NCBI GenBank assembly: GCA_019918135.1
Contig: WBZZ01004628.1
Span: 1 to 64,000 of the forward strand
Reading direction: 5' to 3'
DNA from: Paulinella micropora
Lineage: Eukaryota > Cercozoa > Imbricatea > Euglyphida > Paulinellidae
DNA length: 64,000 bases
Part shown: positions 22,404-32,753 of the stretch, one piece after another
Layout: the number at the start of each line of letters is the position of its first letter
How positions within the stretch are numbered: the stretch's first letter is position 1
Made by a program: the position numbers and the translations under genes
Notes under the pieces: model-generated
What the model saw: only the letters and a program-made list of their open reading frames with translations
Told to the model about the DNA's origin: nothing
Databases searched by the model: none

Positions 22404-23712
22404 AACAACGAGGAGGAAAGAAAAAGTATGGAAAATAAAATTATAAACAGAGAATATTTCGGAGTGGCTAAGGTTAAGATGCTACCACCTAGAGGCTTAC
22501 TACACCCAGTCTTACCGAAGGCGGACAGAGGTAAGATGATGTATTACTTATGTGATAAGTGCGGAATGACTGAGCAACATGGAAAATGTAAGCACACAGA
22601 TAAAGAACGAGCAATAACAGGCACATGGGTAACTCCAGAAATTTACAAGGCCTTAGAGAAAGGGTATAAGTTGATAAAAGTATATGAAGTATGGCACTGG
22701 AAAGAACAAAGCAGTAGCCTATTCAAAGAATACATAAAGACATTCTTGAAAGTAAAACAAGAGTCCAGCGGATACCCAGCGGGATGTAATACGGAAGCAG
22801 AAAAACAAAATTACATAAACAGCATGGAAATCAAAATGGGCGTAAAGATGGATGAAAGCAAAATATTTAAAAACGAAGGACGGCGAGCAATGGCTAAGTT
22901 GTGCTTGAACTCTTTATGGGGCAAGTTTGGACAGAAACAAAATAAAACACAGAATAAAATGATAAAGGATAAAGATACCTTATACAAACTATTGAACGAT
23001 AAATCAGTGGATAATATAAATATTAACATAATTAACGACAAAATTGTAGAAGCCAGTTATGACTTAAAACAGGATGCGGTGAGCGACCCGATTAAAACAA
23101 ATATTGTGGTTGCTTTATTTACTACATGCCACGCGAGAATGAGACTTTACAATATGATGGACAGATTAGGCAATAGGATATTGTATCATGACACAGACAG
23201 CGTAATATATACGACTAACAAAGAAATTAATGAGGCAGATGTAGAGACAGGAGATTTACTGGGCGATTGGACAGACGAATTGAAAGGAGCAAAAATAAAA
23301 ACCTTTGTGGGAGGCGGGCCAAAATGTTATGGATACTTATTAGATAATGGTAAAGCCAGTATGAAAGTAAAAGGATTTAGTATGAACTATGAAACGAAAA
23401 AAGCATTGAATTTACCGAATATGTTAAGTGTAATAAGTTGCGGGCTAGGTATTACAAACACTGAATTATTTGAGAATGGAAAAAATGAACTGGATGAATT
23501 GTTGGAGATTGATGAAGAATTACGGATTGCTAAGCGAATTGAGAAGTCTGGAAAAGTAGTTATAATAGAAAACAACAAAATTACAAGAGATAAACAAAAG
23601 AAAAAAATAACAAGTGAATACTTAGAAAAGATATTTAGTTTTACATATACGAAAAGACAAGTTATTGGAATTGTAGAGAATGTGATTGAAACTAGACCTT
23701 TTGGATATTAAT

Positions 23713-23882
23713 GATATTTGAGAATTGCGCTTTACTGCCCGAAGGGCGTAATCACTCTTCGAGATGGTCGTGCTAAGCACTCTCGCTATGGATTCAACTT
23801 GTTGAATCTATAATCTCAAACATCGTCGGCCATTAAAGTATAAAACGATGTTTTGTGATGACGGCAGTCAGAACAAAATATC
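23713..23882. repeat. Two intergenic hairpin repeats after polB
   Basis: The first (23713-23825) has outer arms GATATTTGAGA / TCTCAAACATC and inner stems including GCCCGAAGGGC. The second (23847-23882) has arms GATGTTTTGT / ACAAAATATC. Both share GATRTTT...AAAYATC ends with hairpins elsewhere in the element. The first starts right at the polymerase stop, so a transcription-end or RNA-processing role is plausible. Confidence 0.75.
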
Positions 23883-23930
23883 AATAATTAATTTTTTTCC
23901 ATAAATTTTTTTACCAATCTATATAGACAG

Positions 23931-24217
23931 ATGACCACCCTCACCAGACTATGTGAAAAATTTGAACAACTTTCAATTGAGAAGAAGAAGGAATTCTTTT
24001 CAGTAAAAGATGTGCAACAGGTAATTAATGAAGAAATTAAGGCGATTGAAAAAAGTAGAGAAGGAAAACCAAATGATACTTTTCCATTTGGCAAATACAA
24101 AGGAAAAAAATTCAAGATGTTGCTACCATTGACAAACCATATCTTGAATGGGTTATGAAACAGCCGTGGTTTGATAAATTTACAGACATCAAAAGTGAAG
24201 TAAAAAAATACACTTAA
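23931..24217 (+). pseudogene. DUF3820-like small protein
   Basis: ATG at 23931 with a TCTATATAGA box just upstream. A helical N-terminus (EQLSIEKKKEFFSVKD) is followed by FPFGKYKGKKF, the signature start of DUF3820, a short module often found beside or inside exonuclease- and replication-related proteins. The locus is coding-like to about 24217. Placed between polymerase and zinc-protein genes, it may assist replication, but this is inference. It looks broken, about one break. Confidence 0.6.
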
Positions 24218-24257
24218 TATTTTTGCTAAAAGATTTTTTTAAAAATCTTTATATATC

Positions 24258-24845
24258 ATGGCCGACCTAAGCACTAAACAAGACTACTTGAATGAAATTG
24301 AAAAATGGAACCTTGATGTTTCTATTAAAAAGCCGACAATTAAATGGACTAAGCCTGACATTGTTTCTTTCTATGAGCAATACAAACCCCGCGATGACAA
24401 TGTGAAAGTAGTTATTCCATTGGAGACCATAACGGACAACTCCAACGTAGTTGAAGACTCCAACAAAATTGAAGATGTGTCCTTCGGTCAGCAAGAAGAG
24501 AGCACTCCTTTTAAGGCGACTGACTTGAAAGAGGGAGGTGTTGTTTTCAACGACTTCTACCATACCCCCGCGGGTTTGGAAAGGGACAAAGTCCCTTCCA
24601 CGGGAATTACCGAAATCAAGGCTAATGTAGGAGAAGAGATAGCGACTGCTACATGTACAGAAGAAGGATGTATATTAAATAAAGCACCTTGTAAAGAGTG
24701 TAAGAAAAAAAATGTGTTATCAGTTTCAATTGACGACGATAGATTTTGCGATGTGGCATGTGTGCTTTCATTTCTAGAAAAAAATGACGAAATGAATGAA
24801 GTTAGAAAAATTTTTTTATCAAGTATTTTAAAAAGTGATATTTGA
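24258..24845 (+). CDS. Zinc-binding protein of unknown role, 195 aa
   Basis: ATG at 24258 behind AAAATCTTTATATATC. The N-terminus (residues 1-45) is a predicted helical domain with an aromatic core (IEKWNLDV, KWTKPDIVSFYEQY) that faintly resembles a SAP-type DNA-binding fold. After an acidic Asn/Val-rich linker, the C-terminus has CTEEGC, CKECKKK and CDVAC, likely a treble-clef zinc site (residues 132-180). A short GC-rich hairpin (~24574-24600) lies in the linker coding region. Its end coincides with an intergenic hairpin. No known family; a DNA-binding or regulatory role is inferred. Frame intact. Confidence 0.6.
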   Translation: MADLSTKQDYLNEIEKWNLDVSIKKPTIKWTKPDIVSFYEQYKPRDDNVKVVIPLETITDNSNVVEDSNKIEDVSFGQQEESTPFKATDLKEGGVVFNDFYHTPAGLERDKVPSTGITEIKANVGEEIATATCTEEGCILNKAPCKECKKKNVLSVSIDDDRFCDVACVLSFLEKNDEMNEVRKIFLSSILKSDI

Positions 24846-24950
24846 AAGACAACCCTGCGGGTCGTTTTCAAACATCGTCTTCAATTTATTTTTTTCCGAT
24901 GTTTGAGAGTAAGCGAAAGTGCGTAGCACGAAGCGCAACTCTCAAATATC
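24837..24950. repeat. Pair of hairpin repeats between convergent genes
   Basis: 24837-24876 (GATATTTGAAAGAC...TCAAACATC) starts in the last codons of the rightward zinc-protein gene. 24898-24950 (GATGTTTGAGAGT...ACTCTCAAATATC) abuts the end of the leftward structural gene. Each convergent gene thus ends in its own hairpin, as expected for 3'-end or terminator signals. Confidence 0.7.
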
Positions 24951-26185
24951 AAGGGTCTTCAATCCAAGTAAAAGCATACTGAATACTTATAGTCTGATTT
25001 GCAGTAGCCTGCGCCGTTATAGTTAGCCTTTCGCTTGGCAACATGTCATCTAAATCATAATCGGCAAAATTTATACTTTGAGCATCACTTGTATTCACGA
25101 ATACAACAGCAATCACATTCCCTCCACTAATAGTGGCAGTAGTATCAAACGAAACTAAACTCGTATTTGTATTGTTCTCAGCATACACGGCACCTGTAAG
25201 TGTAGCATTTTTTATTACCTTAATGATTACGCTACTTTTAGTGTCAGTATTTAGAATATTTAGCCGTCTAGGATACACTATACTATAATTAGCAATAGTG
25301 TTTCCAATAATATTGGTATTATTTCTCATAGTAAAAGCATGAGTTGCTACATTTGTTGTATTTGCTGTTCTTTCATAAATAAATGGAATACCTCTTATGA
25401 TTTCAGTTCCTTCAATAAAGCATCCAACACTGGCAATTAAGGCTTTGGATTTGCGGATTAGCACCAACAGCCAAAGAAGCCAAGAATGGTAAAGTAGTAT
25501 TATTAAGAGATGTAGCAGTTTTGCTGTTGGCATATCGTATAGCATGGACTAGTTGAAATTGTCCAGTGTTTGGATTTTCAATATAAAATAATATCTGACC
25601 AAAACCTAAGTATTGATATTTAATCTGAAATACATTACCCTTACTGAAATCAATGGCTGGTAAGTAATCCGTTCCATCTGCTTTATCTACATTCCATAGA
25701 CTTTGTTTAACCTCAGTAATGACTGCGGAGTTGTTAAATTGGTATATTTTCATTACACCGCTTTCTCTTGAGAAGAAAAATCCGTCCGTCAAGAAGGAAT
25801 CACCAATACCTACATAAGATGAATATCCGCCTGCTTCATTTGTATTCCACAAAGCAGTAAATCTGACACATACACCCATACCAGCACGATATTTAATTTT
25901 CTTTTTTGTTTCAATGAATAATCTTGAACCTCCAACTGCCTGTGTTGTTAGATATGCCATAGCACTCTTTTGCTCTAACGTAGCACTAGTAGTGCTTGTG
26001 TTCCACTTAGAGGTATTTACATTATACATAAATGTTTCTTGTATAATCGGTGTGTATTGTGATGTTGCTAATTCACCAAATGCTGTTTTTTCAACATTAG
26101 TCTCAAGATAACCATCATGCCTTACTTTTACATTTACGAAATCTCCGTCTGGATTTTGTGCGATTAAATTTCTTTGGTTGGACAT
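24949..26185 (-). pseudogene. Putative virion structural protein, copy A
   Basis: Starts at ATG 26185 (MSNQRNLIAQNPDGDFVNVK), where the start codon overlaps the edge of a hairpin repeat. The product is beta-rich with many Asn, Tyr and Thr residues (GMGVCVRFTALWNTNEAG; YIENPNTGQFQL) and its C-terminal part has jelly-roll-like alternating strands; no signal peptide or membrane span. It lies beside the capsid gene, so a minor capsid, turret or spike-base role is likely. An identical-looking copy is at 43701-44937. Both look broken in the same way, about one break, so the change predates the duplication. Confidence 0.6.
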
Positions 26186-26269
26186 TTGAGAATTTCACTT
26201 TACTGCCCGAAGGGCGTAATCACTCTACGAGATGGTCGTGCTACGCACTCTCGCTTATTCTCAAACGTC
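26181..26269. repeat. Hairpin repeat between capsid and structural gene, copy A
   Basis: Outer arms CATTTGAGAAT / ATTCTCAAACG with internal GCCCGAAGGGC and GAGATGGTCGTGC...GCACTCTC stems. Same family as 23713-23825; duplicated at 44933-45021. Confidence 0.75.
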
Positions 26270-26387
26270 GTCTTCCTATATTATTATACAAGAAAAAAAT
26301 TATTTAATCTATTAATTTTTTTTACTTTAATGGCATTCGATGTTTTATGAACCTTCTTTTGAAAAAAGATTTGTGAATAAAATATCA

Positions 26388-27016
26388 TTAAGACATAAGG
26401 ATTTCAATTCCCTTAACAACAATAGTCCTCTGAAGAATAGCATAAGTATAATAATTCAATTGGACTGCTCCCTCCGCACTCCATTCATACCGCCGTTCGG
26501 TATCCAAGGACAGACCAGCCACTTCATAACCCTCTTCTTCTCGCTTGTCATAAAGCGGGCGGTTGTGATCCCAGAAATCAACATGGAACCAGTTATATTT
26601 ATACACATTAGAGTTCAAAATAGCAGAACCCTTTACTTTTTCCTTCAAAAGCATATAGTCTTCATCGCGGGCGCAAGCGATATCAAACTGCTGAATTCTA
26701 TTACTATCCAAAGTAGTGTAATAAGAAGTAATCTTAGCCTGTGCTCGGTTATCGCAATCAAATGCTGTGTTTGAAGTTTCAGTATTATTAAACCCGCTAG
26801 TGTAAATTCGGCGAATTCTCTCACCTTGCGAGCGGTTCATCTTCAAAACAAATGACTGAGTTCCCGCCGCGAGATTAGTTTTCCAAAAGATAGGGTATTC
26901 AGTCTTGAACGAAAAGCCTTCACCCGCAATCTTCTGTTGAACACCCAAGATAACATTAGGGTCGGTTTCAACAGCAAGAAAGAGGTTAAGGTTGGTAATC
27001 GCCGCGGGCTGTGCGG
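26388..27016 (-). pseudogene. Major capsid protein, 3' part only (copy A)
   Basis: Matches the C-terminal 208 or so residues of the capsid gene at 45140-46683 (IAGEGFSFKTEYPIFWKTN; WFHVDFWDHNRPLYDKREE). It is cut off at 27016 where the GC-rich block starts. The complete locus is the copy on the other side of the block. Confidence 0.85.
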
Positions 27017-28712
27017 GGGCTCGCGTACGTACCGCCGCTGAACTCGCTGCCGGACACGGGGCTCGTGCGCGTCTGGGACTACAGCTTCGCCTGCCTCACA
27101 TCCGACCTGGGCTGCGACACGAGCTACGGGCTCAACGTGTCGGGCGCAGAGTCCGCGGTAGGCGTCTTCGAGGGCTCCACCGGCGTGGCTCGGCCGCACG
27201 GAGCTAGCCGGTGGGACACGCGCCGCTTGCGCAACGCCAGCCGCGCGTTCGCGGGCCTGCCGGCACTAGCCACGCTGGACCTGTCGCGCTGGGACACCGC
27301 CCTGCTCGAGGATGTCACTGAGATGTTTGCGGGCGGCTCGGCGCTCACGCGCACGGGGGTCGGCGGCTGGACGTCGTTGCCGAGCCTGTCGCGCTTCTCT
27401 GAGCTGTTCCGGGGCGTCTCGCCGGACTTCCGGGGCGCTCACCGCCTGGACGACGCCGGCGCTCGCCCCCGGCTCGGTGGACTGCACGCAGCTGGCGCCG
27501 TACACGGTGCTGGACCCGACGCGCTGGCCCGCCGCGTGCTCACGCTCGCTGTTCTCCGCGCTCGTGCGCACGACCTACCCTAACGCCGTCGCCACGCTGA
27601 CGCTCGCGCCCACGGCCGGCCCGGGCGCGAACTTCACGGTGGACTGGGGGGACGGGTCGCCGCCCGGCTCGTGCGCGCACGCCGCCGGTGCCGTCTGCCC
27701 GCACACGTACCCCAGCGCCGGCGACTACTGGCTGCGGCTCGGTGGCCGCGTGGACGGGCTGAGGTACGTAGAGGGCGCCTGGATAGTGGACGTGGTGGCG
27801 TGGGGCGACGTGCAGCTGTACCACCCCGTCGGCAGCACGACCCCGCTGTTCGCGCGGACGGTAGGGGGGTCTCCGTTGCGCTACCTGGCGCCGACGGCCG
27901 GCTCGCGGGCCCTGCAAGGCGTGGCGCCCGAGTACCTGCTGCGCTCGATGAGCGAGTTCGTGGGCGACGCGCGCGACTGGGACTGGTCGTGGCTCACCCC
28001 CGCCACGCACCCCAACGGCTTCCGCTCTCTGTTCGAAGGCTGCACCAAGTTCAACCAGGACCTCGGCGGCTGGAACACGAGCGGCGTGGCTAGCATGTGG
28101 TCTACCTTCAGCCAGGCGACGGCCTTCAACGGCAGCCTCGAGAGCTGGGATACTAGACGGGTCACGAACCTAATTCAAACCTTCTTCAGGGCCCAGGCCT
28201 TCAACCGACCGCTCGGCGCCTGGGATGTCCACCAGGTCACCGTCATGGCCAAGACGTTTGGGGAGGCCTGTGCTTTCAACCAGCCGCTGGGCGCGTGGAA
28301 CACTACCTCCGTCACTACCATGTCCGCCGTCTTTAACAACGCTAGGGCATTCAACCAGAACATCAATAGCTGGCGAACTAGCAGAGTCACTGACCTGCGC
28401 GACGCGTTTTGTTGTGACTACAACATGTGCGCGTTCAACCAGCCCCTGGGCAGCTGGGACGTGTCGACCGCCGCCGGAACCGACGGCGGAGTAGGAGGAA
28501 TGGACGCCATGTTTAGTGGTAATTGTGCTTTTGACCAGGACATCACAGTCTGGAACCTAGCTTCGCACCCAAACGGTGCAGGGGCGTGCGAAGCCATCTT
28601 CCAAGCTTATGGTAGGGGTTTGGAAGGCACCGGTATCCAGCCGAGCAACCTGCCGGGGCTGTGTACGGGCTACATCCGCGCGTGCGGTAAGCAGTTCGGC
28701 TCGCTCGGCTGA
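27017..28712 (+). pseudogene. BspA-like (DUF285) repeat surface protein, 5'-truncated
   Basis: Repeats of the DUF285/BspA type are clear: FNQPLGAWDVHQVTVMAKTF, FNQPLGAWNTTSVTTMS, FNQNINSWRTSRVTDL, each ~23-26 residues with W-(D/N)-T/V-x-x-V-T at the centre. Near the middle is a PKD-like stretch (FTVDWGDGSP...HTYPSAGDYW) that usually precedes such repeats. Further repeat-like sequence occurs nearer the left edge in another frame (LSRWDTALLEDVTEMFAGG). The family is found on surfaces of bacteria, trichomonads and many algae/protists, where it mediates adhesion. The left end is missing at the block boundary; about one break otherwise. Stop at 28710-28712. Confidence 0.75.
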
Positions 28713-29269
28713 GGGTGGTGAGCTGCCAGGGCTGCGTGCACCGAGGAGGCAGGAAGAGTGCCTAGGCGTAGTCAAACTAAAAAGGAGATTTTGGTACAGA
28801 CTGACTGGGGTCACTGCACAGCCACCGACCGGCGCTCGGGGGGGGGGGGGGGGGAGTGGCAGGCCAGGATAGGGTAATAACGCAGGGGGGCAGTGCTCGT
28901 TCCTGCTTCCCGGCCCAAGGGCAAGCGCTACTAGCACGAGCGGCCTGGTCCTGCCGGCCGGGTGGCACAGAATGCCATCTCTTTCGGCCGGTGGCACAGG
29001 ATACCATCTCTTCTTCGGTCAGATGGCACGAATGGCCTGTGTTACCGGGTCGGGTGGCACGAACGGCGCCACCCTCTTCCGGCCGGATGGCACAGATGGC
29101 CTGCCTCTTTGGTCGGGTGGCACAGGAGGCCACCCTCTTCCGGTCGGGTGGCACAGATTGTCTGGGTTGTTTGGTCGGGGTGGCACTGACGCCCACACTC
29201 TTCCGGCCGGGTGGCACAGATGGCCTGTCTCTTTGGTCGGGATGGCACCGGTCGCCGGATATCCTTAGG

Positions 29270-30035
29270 ATGAGAAGGTATTCGTTTTGGCCTGACATTC
29301 TGCCTGCCTTTTTTTCTCCCCTCCCCTCTCCCCTCTCCCCTCTCCCTTCTCCCTTCTCCCCTCTCCCCTCCCGCGGCTGAACATTGTGCAGGCCCCGCCC
29401 AGGCTTTTATGCAATGTGGCGGTCCGGTGGCCAGTGCCACCGGTAGCTTTTGGGCCCGGCCGCAGGACCAGACGAATTTTCTTTGCCCGACCCCAAAAAA
29501 TCCCGTGGGGCGTAAGTGTCCAAGTAGCGAGAATCGCACTTGTGGTTCGAGGCCTCGGAAGGGGTGCCACCCCAGACGTGTCAATTCAGGCACTGCCCCT
29601 ACAAGACTAAAAAAAACACCGCTATTTACGGGTAAAAAAGGAAAAAGTTTTATTAGTGACTGGTTGTCGATAGGCAGGACTGGCTCCGATGCCATTTTGT
29701 ACCCGGGTGGCACCCGTAACCCTCCGACGAGGTCAGGCCGGGCTTGGACCCACCAGGGCGATTCTTGCTATTAGGACACTTACGCCCCGCCGGCCTTAGT
29801 TTTCCGGGTAGTACGGGAAATTTCCCCTGGTTCTGCGGTCATCACAGAAAAGCAGTCGGTGGCACCGGGCACCGGAGCAGTGTTGGACAGAAAAGCCTGG
29901 GGGGGGCTGCACAATGTTGGGCCGCGGGGAGGGAGAAGGGAGAAGGGAGAAGGGAAGGGAGAAGGGAGAGGGGGGAGGGAGGGGGGGGGAGAAAAAGGCA
30001 GTCGATCGTATCCGGCCAAACAAATCTAGCGACCC
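29270..30035. repeat. Large inverted repeat with AT-rich loop
   Basis: Left arm about 29270-29540 and right arm about 29755-30035 are imperfect reverse complements: CCGCGGCTGAACATTGTGCA pairs with the reverse of the 29908-29928 region, and GGGGCGTAAGTGTCC (near 29508) with GGACACTTACGCCCC (near 29772). The ~215-bp loop contains an A/T-rich core (about 29607-29660, TAAAAAAGGAAAAAGTTTTA). Similar layouts occur at herpesvirus replication origins and in foldback transposons; which applies cannot be decided here. Confidence 0.75.
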
Positions 30036-30288
30036 GACCGGGAGAAACCCGGTCACCCCTGCCACACCACCACTCCCGGCGTGACAGTCGGTCGGCGGTG
30101 CCACCTCATCCTGTCTACCGGCCGGTGGCGCCACCAACTTCCTTGACCTGGCTGGGCAGTGCCACCGGCCGTGATGGCTCGGCCGGGGAGTGCCACCCGA
30201 GGAGGCTCGCCGTTCCGTCGGCATGCCCGCCGGCAGCACCTGGCCCAGCCAGGCCCAAGCCCAACAGGAAGGGGGGGAGAATCTAAAT

Positions 30289-30294
30289 TTTAAT
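30289..30294 (-). terminator. Poly(A) signal ATTAAA for the leftward gene at 30464
   Basis: ATTAAA on the minus strand, about 170 bp past the stop codon of the 30464-31252 gene. Confidence 0.45.
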
Positions 30295-30463
30295 CAGGCG
30301 CCAAGCAGGAGGCCTGGCTTTTTACGGGCACTAGCGTAGCTTCTTCCAGCCTGCAAGCGTACTCTGCCTGTCTTGGCCAGCCGCTCAGCAGCCGGGCGCC
30401 GGAGCGCTGCAGGTTCGCACGCTGTCCGGCGTGGGGGGCGCACGTGCTCCCGGGGGGGGGGAG

Positions 30464-31252
30464 CTAGGGCCCCGGGCCGGCGAGCTTGATCTCTGTGGCC
30501 GCCCGCGCCGCTACGTGCGCGGGCAGGAGCTGGATGATCGCGCCGGCGGCCGCTAGCTTCGCTTGCACGTCCTGGCTCTTGGTGAGGTGTAGCTGCTGCA
30601 GGCACAAGGCCTCGGCCAGGAGGGTATGCAGCCGCACGAGGTGGTGCAAAGTGTCGCTGTGGCCAAAGTGCGAGATCTCGATGTAGGGTGTGACCTCGCG
30701 CTTGCGGGCGATCGCGCTGGACAGCTGCGCGCAGCTCTGGATGAGCAAGGACTGCGCATCCTGCAGCAGCTTCCAGTCACCGATGTCGTGGCCCCGGCCG
30801 CTGCCGGCGGGCTCGGGGCCGGGCGGCGGCTGCTCGGGCGCGGGGGTCGACCCCGCGGGCGCTGCGGCGGCGGAGGTCGGCCCCGCGGGTGCCGGGGCGG
30901 CGGCGGCAGAGGTCGGCTCCGCGGGTGCCGCGGGTGCCGGGGCGGCGGCGGCGGAGGTCGGCTCCGCGGGTGCCGCTGCTGTCGAGGCCTCGGCGGAGGT
31001 CGGCTCCGCGGGTGCCGCGGCTGTCGAGGCCTCGGCGGAGGTCGGCTCCGCAGGTGCAGCGGGTGCCGGGGCGGCGGCGGCGGAGGCAGGCTCCGCGGGC
31101 GCCGTCCCTGCGCCGGGGGCCTCCGTGCCAGTCTTCTGTCGTTTGGGGTCTAGTGTCTCCCCGCCCCAGGGATCTTCTAGTGGAGGGGTACGACCGTGCC
31201 TTCTCTTCCGTGGCGCCTTCCTGCTCGGGGCGGGAGGGCTAGGCGCTTGCAT
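30464..31252 (-). CDS. Ala/Pro-repeat protein with basic N-terminus and helical tail
   Basis: 262 aa from ATG 31252. The N-terminus carries basic clusters (RKAPRKRRHGR, PKRQK) that look like nuclear localisation signals. Residues ~45-135 are repeats of the type AAPAEPTSAEAST. The last ~110 residues form a helix-rich domain (DAQSLLIQSCAQLSSAIARK; LHHLVRLHTLLAEALCLQQL). A nuclear DNA- or chromatin-associated role would fit, but no family is recognised. A long open frame on the opposite strand (30690-31640) mirrors the repeat and is treated as a shadow because this strand has the non-repetitive, amino-acid-plausible domain. Confidence 0.55.
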   Translation of the reverse strand: MQAPSPPAPSRKAPRKRRHGRTPPLEDPWGGETLDPKRQKTGTEAPGAGTAPAEPASAAAAPAPAAPAEPTSAEASTAAAPAEPTSAEASTAAAPAEPTSAAAAPAPAAPAEPTSAAAAPAPAGPTSAAAAPAGSTPAPEQPPPGPEPAGSGRGHDIGDWKLLQDAQSLLIQSCAQLSSAIARKREVTPYIEISHFGHSDTLHHLVRLHTLLAEALCLQQLHLTKSQDVQAKLAAAGAIIQLLPAHVAARAATEIKLAGPGP

Positions 31253-31646
31253 CTCTGTGCCTGCCGACAGATGTGCTGCCTACTCCTCCCTGTCGCTGGG
31301 CGCACACGCAGGGGGGAGGAGGCGCTCCCCCGGGCGGCCGTCGCGGGGGGGGGGGGGGGGGGGGAAGGGGGGGGCGCCTGCTCCCCCCGTTGCCCCGGGG
31401 CCGGCAGACCCCGGGCACGCGGCCGGCCCACGGCGGGCACGCAGAGGGGGTGCGGCGCGAGGTGCTCCCTCCCCCGAGAGCGCGCGCGGCGGGGGGACCC
31501 TCCCCCCTCTCGCCCCCCCCCCGGGGCACGCCCTGAAGGGGAGGGGGGGAGAATCGCGCGTGCGCCCCTGGTGGAGGGCGGGGCGGGCGCGCCTTCCCCG
31601 CGGGGCGCGGGACCAGCCCCTCGGCCTCCTCACAACCTGACCCGGC

Positions 31647-32753
31647 ATGGCTTCCACTACCGAACCCAGCGCCGGCTGGACGACCCGCACCGGGCTTCGT
31701 CCTCGGAAGCCGCTGCAGACCGCCGCGGCCCTCAGGCCCGCACCAACCCAGCGGGAGTCTGCGCGCTCTCTGGCAGCCATCTGGCGGTTTGGGCTCACCG
31801 CCACCGTCTTGGTCGCCGAGGGCTGTCGTGTGTGCCTGTGGATCCGTTACCAGCGGCGCCACGAGGCGGCGCAGCCGTCGGAGGAGGAAGACACGGGCGA
31901 CGACGGGGCCGGGCCGGGCCCGGCGGAGGAGGACGACGCGGGCGACGACGGGACCGGGCCGGGCCCGGCGGAGGAGGACGACGCGGGCGGCGACGCCTCG
32001 GGTGAAGATGACAGTGCAGAACCGGTTCCGGCGGAGGAAGCCTCCGGTGACGACTGCGCAGAACAGGCTGACGACGACGCTGAGCCCGACCATGCGCTGG
32101 ACCGCTGCCGGCTGTCCGTGCTGCCCCGTGCCGTCCACACTGCCTCCTGGCTCCTGTCGCTGGCCCGCCGCCCACAGGCGTCCTGGTTCGAGGCCCTGTT
32201 CGGTCAGCGGTCAGCTGCCGCCACGTGCACCCCGCTCCAGGGGCACCCGCAACAGCGCAACAAGCGGGGCGAGGCCAAGTTCTTGCTGTACACCACGGTT
32301 CCCCACGCAGGGGAGGACGACGAGGTCACCGTGTCCTACTCGTGTGAATTTCTCCTGCACGTACCCACGGGGGCGCAAGAGCCCGCGCCGCTCGTGGGGG
32401 CAGAGGTTGACGTAGAGACGCTCTTGCTCACCCAGCTCGCGCAGATCCGGCCCTGCTACGACCTGTTGCTGGCCGCGGCCCACCAGGAGGGGATGAGCGC
32501 TTCTCGGGTACTTCACCAGCTGCTGCCTGAGGCTGGCTGGGACCTGGCGCGCAGGCGTCGGGACGGGGTGCGGCTCTTTGTGCATGATCGCTACGGGGCC
32601 AGACACGTCAGCCGCCCGAGTGTCCCGCGCCCAGACGAGGAAGCAGCGGCCTCCGCGGCGGCCGGCCCTGCTGGCGAGCGCTCGCCCGTCCGCGGCGCTG
32701 AGTCGCCCCGCAAAAGAGCTCGGCCGGTTGCCCCTGACGGGCGGGCGGAGTAG
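31647..32753 (+). CDS. Unknown protein with acidic repeats, 368 aa
   Basis: ATG at 31647 in a good context (GGCATGGCT). Residues ~40-67 form a possible membrane-spanning or amphipathic segment (LAAIWRFGLTATVLVAEG). Residues ~75-150 are acidic repeats (GPGPAEEDDAGDDGTGPGPA). A folded-looking domain follows (~155-320; KFLLYTTVPHAGEDDEVTVS, LLAAAHQEGMSASRVL), then a basic tail with RKRARP. AATAAA lies at 32937. No family recognised. Frame intact over its full length. Confidence 0.55.
   Translation: MASTTEPSAGWTTRTGLRPRKPLQTAAALRPAPTQRESARSLAAIWRFGLTATVLVAEGCRVCLWIRYQRRHEAAQPSEEEDTGDDGAGPGPAEEDDAGDDGTGPGPAEEDDAGGDASGEDDSAEPVPAEEASGDDCAEQADDDAEPDHALDRCRLSVLPRAVHTASWLLSLARRPQASWFEALFGQRSAAATCTPLQGHPQQRNKRGEAKFLLYTTVPHAGEDDEVTVSYSCEFLLHVPTGAQEPAPLVGAEVDVETLLLTQLAQIRPCYDLLLAAAHQEGMSASRVLHQLLPEAGWDLARRRRDGVRLFVHDRYGARHVSRPSVPRPDEEAAASAAAGPAGERSPVRGAESPRKRARPVAPDGRAE

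Larger units (their letters stand above)
19579..23711 (+). pseudogene. polB: Protein-primed family B DNA polymerase (Polinton type)
   Basis: The gene starts at ATG 19579, about 85 bp after the nuclease. Parts in order: an N-terminal domain without known homology (to ~residue 350); a Cys/His-rich zinc array (~355-460, with CELC, CSIC, CEKC, CKSC and CRNC pairs); 3'-5' exonuclease motifs Exo I (FFDFEATQD, ~475), Exo II (IAHNARGYDCQF, ~544) and Exo III (YCHSDVDILR, ~673); polymerase motif A (DICSLYPTVM, ~892), motif B (KLCLNSLWGKFGQ), motif C (YHDTDSVIY) and the KxY-like PKCYGY. This order with SLYP and DTDS is that of protein-primed PolB, which copies the element from its TIR ends. Two copies of a ~72-bp repeat lie inside. 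The gene looks broken, about one break. Confidence 0.9.
24939..27016. repeat. 2,078-bp direct repeat, copy A
   Basis: This segment equals 43691-45768 in length and sequence except for a few substitutions. It spans a structural gene, a hairpin repeat and the 3' part of the major capsid gene, and ends at the left edge of the GC-rich block (shared edge GCCGCGGGCTGTGCGG). Confidence 0.93.
28713..30463. other. Non-coding stretch with GGTGGCAC arrays and a large inverted repeat
   Basis: After the BspA-like gene there is a poly-G run (28840-28855), an array of GGTGGCAC-containing units on the + strand (about 28960-29250), a large imperfect inverted repeat (about 29270-30035), and then the same GTGCCACC motif mostly in the opposite orientation (about 30080-30210). 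Overlapping open frames here only read through repeats and are not genes. Confidence 0.75.

Noticed and set aside
28960-29260. Open frames and CRISPR-like look of the GGTGGCAC array
   Set aside because: Unit spacing is irregular, spacers are not unique, and the frames are repeat-driven on both strands.
30690-31640. 316-codon plus-strand frame
   Set aside because: Antisense shadow of the Ala/Pro repeat gene 30464-31252; GC-rich repeats keep several frames open.
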